Shown here: positions 5,625-6,591 of the stretch, piece by piece
Numbering within the stretch: position 1 is the first letter of the stretch
How the letters are laid out: each line of letters starts with the position of its first letter
Assembly: GCA_013815575.1 (NCBI GenBank)
Contig: JACDFX010000100.1
Span: 1 to 6,591 of the forward strand
Length of the DNA stretch: 6,591 nt
Reading direction: 5' to 3'
Source of the DNA: Rubrobacter sp.
Lineage (GTDB): Bacteria > Actinomycetota > Rubrobacteria > Rubrobacterales > Rubrobacteraceae
Translations under genes and position numbers: made by a program
The notes under the pieces: model-generated
The model's input: only the letters and a program-made list of their open reading frames with translations
The model's database searches: none
Told to the model about the DNA's origin: nothing

Positions 5625-6591
5625 GCCCCGGTCGGGTCGCCTTCGAGCTTCTGCTCGCTGGCGCGAACCTCGCTCGTTTCGGCGTCAACGTCCAGGGACC
5701 GGCTCAGGAGGTAGTAGGTAGTACCCGAGACGAGGAGGCCGACGAGCCAGGCAACGTCGATGCCCTGGAGTACGTTGCCCAAAGGTGCTGTCCAGATACC
5801 GGGGAGAACCCAGAAGGGGACGCTCGCGGCGAGGCCGACGAGGAAGGCGGTGATGCCGCGCCAGGCCCACGTCCCGTAGAGTCCGTCTGCGACGAAGAGC
5901 TCGGTTATGGCATACCGGCCGTGACGGACAAAGAAGTAGTCTATGAGGTTGACCGCCGTCCACGGGGAGAGCAGGTACAGCATCATGATGAGCGCCGCGA
6001 AGAGCACGCTCACGGCCCCCGCCGAGATGCTCAGGGAGATCACGACCCACAACACCGCCAGCGCCAGGATGGTCACCACCCTCAACCGCCGGGTCGGCTC
6101 CACCTTCTTTACGGCGTCTATGGCGGTGACGGTCGTGAGCATCGCCCCGTAGGCGTTTATGCCCATCGTCGCCACGAGCGCCGCCACCGAGGAGAGCGCG
6201 AGCACCACCCCGAGCCCCCCGAAGACCGAGTCGCCGGCGTCGCGGAGAGACACGAGCGCGTCCGTGGCGTCCAGGCGCGTCGCGAGCCAGGCCCCGAGCG
6301 CTATTAGCCAGACCGCCGAGCCCGCCGCCCCGAAGAAGACGGCCGCTATGATGGCCCGCGGCCGGGTGTACCGCGGCAGGTAGCGTGAGTAGTCCGAGAC
6401 GTAGGGTGCGTAGGTGATGTTGTACGAGGCGCTCGCCGTGAACTGGGCCATGAAGGCGATCAACGTGAACCCGCCGGGCGACGAACCGTTTCCTCCGGCG
6501 CCACCCGCGAAGATGGCTATAGTCAGGATCACGTACAGCGGCAACGACACGTAGAAGAGCATGCGGAACAGCGTGTGCAGGTAGTCGTGAC
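5612..6591 (-). CDS. NCS1-family (purine-cytosine permease-like) transporter, C-terminal part (5' end outside window)
   Basis: The C-terminal two thirds of an inner-membrane secondary transporter of the nucleobase:cation symporter-1 family. The frame is open through the window edge (HDYLHTLFR precedes the ATG at 6562), so that ATG is internal. About eight hydrophobic helices are visible, at roughly 4-20, 32-50, 67-95, 113-141, 160-181, 184-203, 234-254 and 268-286 counted from that Met. Complete members have twelve, so about four are missing. Family signatures are YAPYVSDYSRYLP (51-63) and SPWTAVNLIDYFFVRHGRY (199-217). The last 30 residues are a charged cytoplasmic tail. The family imports cytosine, purines, hydantoins, allantoin or related vitamins with H+ or Na+; the residues that choose among them cannot be judged from this part. 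It is the upstream gene of the dehydrogenase/amidase operon seen here, and its stop overlaps the next start (TTGA). The promoter lies outside the window. Confidence 0.92.
   Translation of the reverse strand, partial: HDYLHTLFRMLFYVSLPLYVILTIAIFAGGAGGNGSSPGGFTLIAFMAQFTASASYNITYAPYVSDYSRYLPRYTRPRAIIAAVFFGAAGSAVWLIALGAWLATRLDATDALVSLRDAGDSVFGGLGVVLALSSVAALVATMGINAYGAMLTTVTAIDAVKKVEPTRRLRVVTILALAVLWVVISLSISAGAVSVLFAALIMMLYLLSPWTAVNLIDYFFVRHGRYAITELFVADGLYGTWAWRGITAFLVGLAASVPFWVLPGIWTAPLGNVLQGIDVAWLVGLLVSGTTYYLLSRSLDVDAETSEVRASEQKLEGDPTGAPSV

Overview
The window is GC-rich (roughly two thirds G+C by eye) and densely coding, with strong G/C bias at third codon positions. It reads as a chromosomal segment of a high-GC actinobacterium. 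Protein style and the frequent ATA isoleucine codons suggest a Rubrobacter-like lineage, but this is inference without a search. I see no mobile elements, tRNA or rRNA genes, CRISPR arrays or phage genes.

Layout: five complete or nearly complete metabolic and transport genes plus one uncharacterised gene, arranged as two convergent blocks. The plus-strand block starts with the C-terminal part of a PYROXD2-like (phytoene-desaturase superfamily) FAD oxidoreductase (1-1196, cut by the window edge). Forty bases later comes a full-length aldehyde dehydrogenase closely resembling gamma-aminobutyraldehyde dehydrogenase (1237-2679). A 99-bp gap then holds a plausible sigma70-type promoter and a perfect 7-bp hairpin, leading into an uncharacterised membrane-anchored coiled-coil protein (2779-3585). 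A short convergent gap (3586-3699) contains a terminator-like hairpin.

The minus-strand block, read from the right edge inwards, is an NCS1-family permease (cut at the window edge, 6591-5612), a zinc-dependent medium-chain alcohol dehydrogenase (5615-4491) and a RamA-like nitrilase-superfamily amidase (4494-3700). Both junctions are 4-bp stop/start overlaps (TTGA and GTGA), so the three genes are almost certainly one translationally coupled operon.

Together the genes suggest catabolism of small nitrogenous compounds. On the plus strand, the aldehyde dehydrogenase would oxidise an aminoaldehyde from putrescine or a related amine, and the flavoprotein may be an upstream oxidase or dehydrogenase. 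On the minus strand, a permease imports a small, probably heterocyclic or amide-containing substrate. The dehydrogenase and amidase would then process its alcohol/aldehyde and amide groups. The substrate of the minus-strand operon cannot be read from the sequence. The most under-described items are that operon as a pathway unit and the anchored coiled-coil protein with its leader hairpin.
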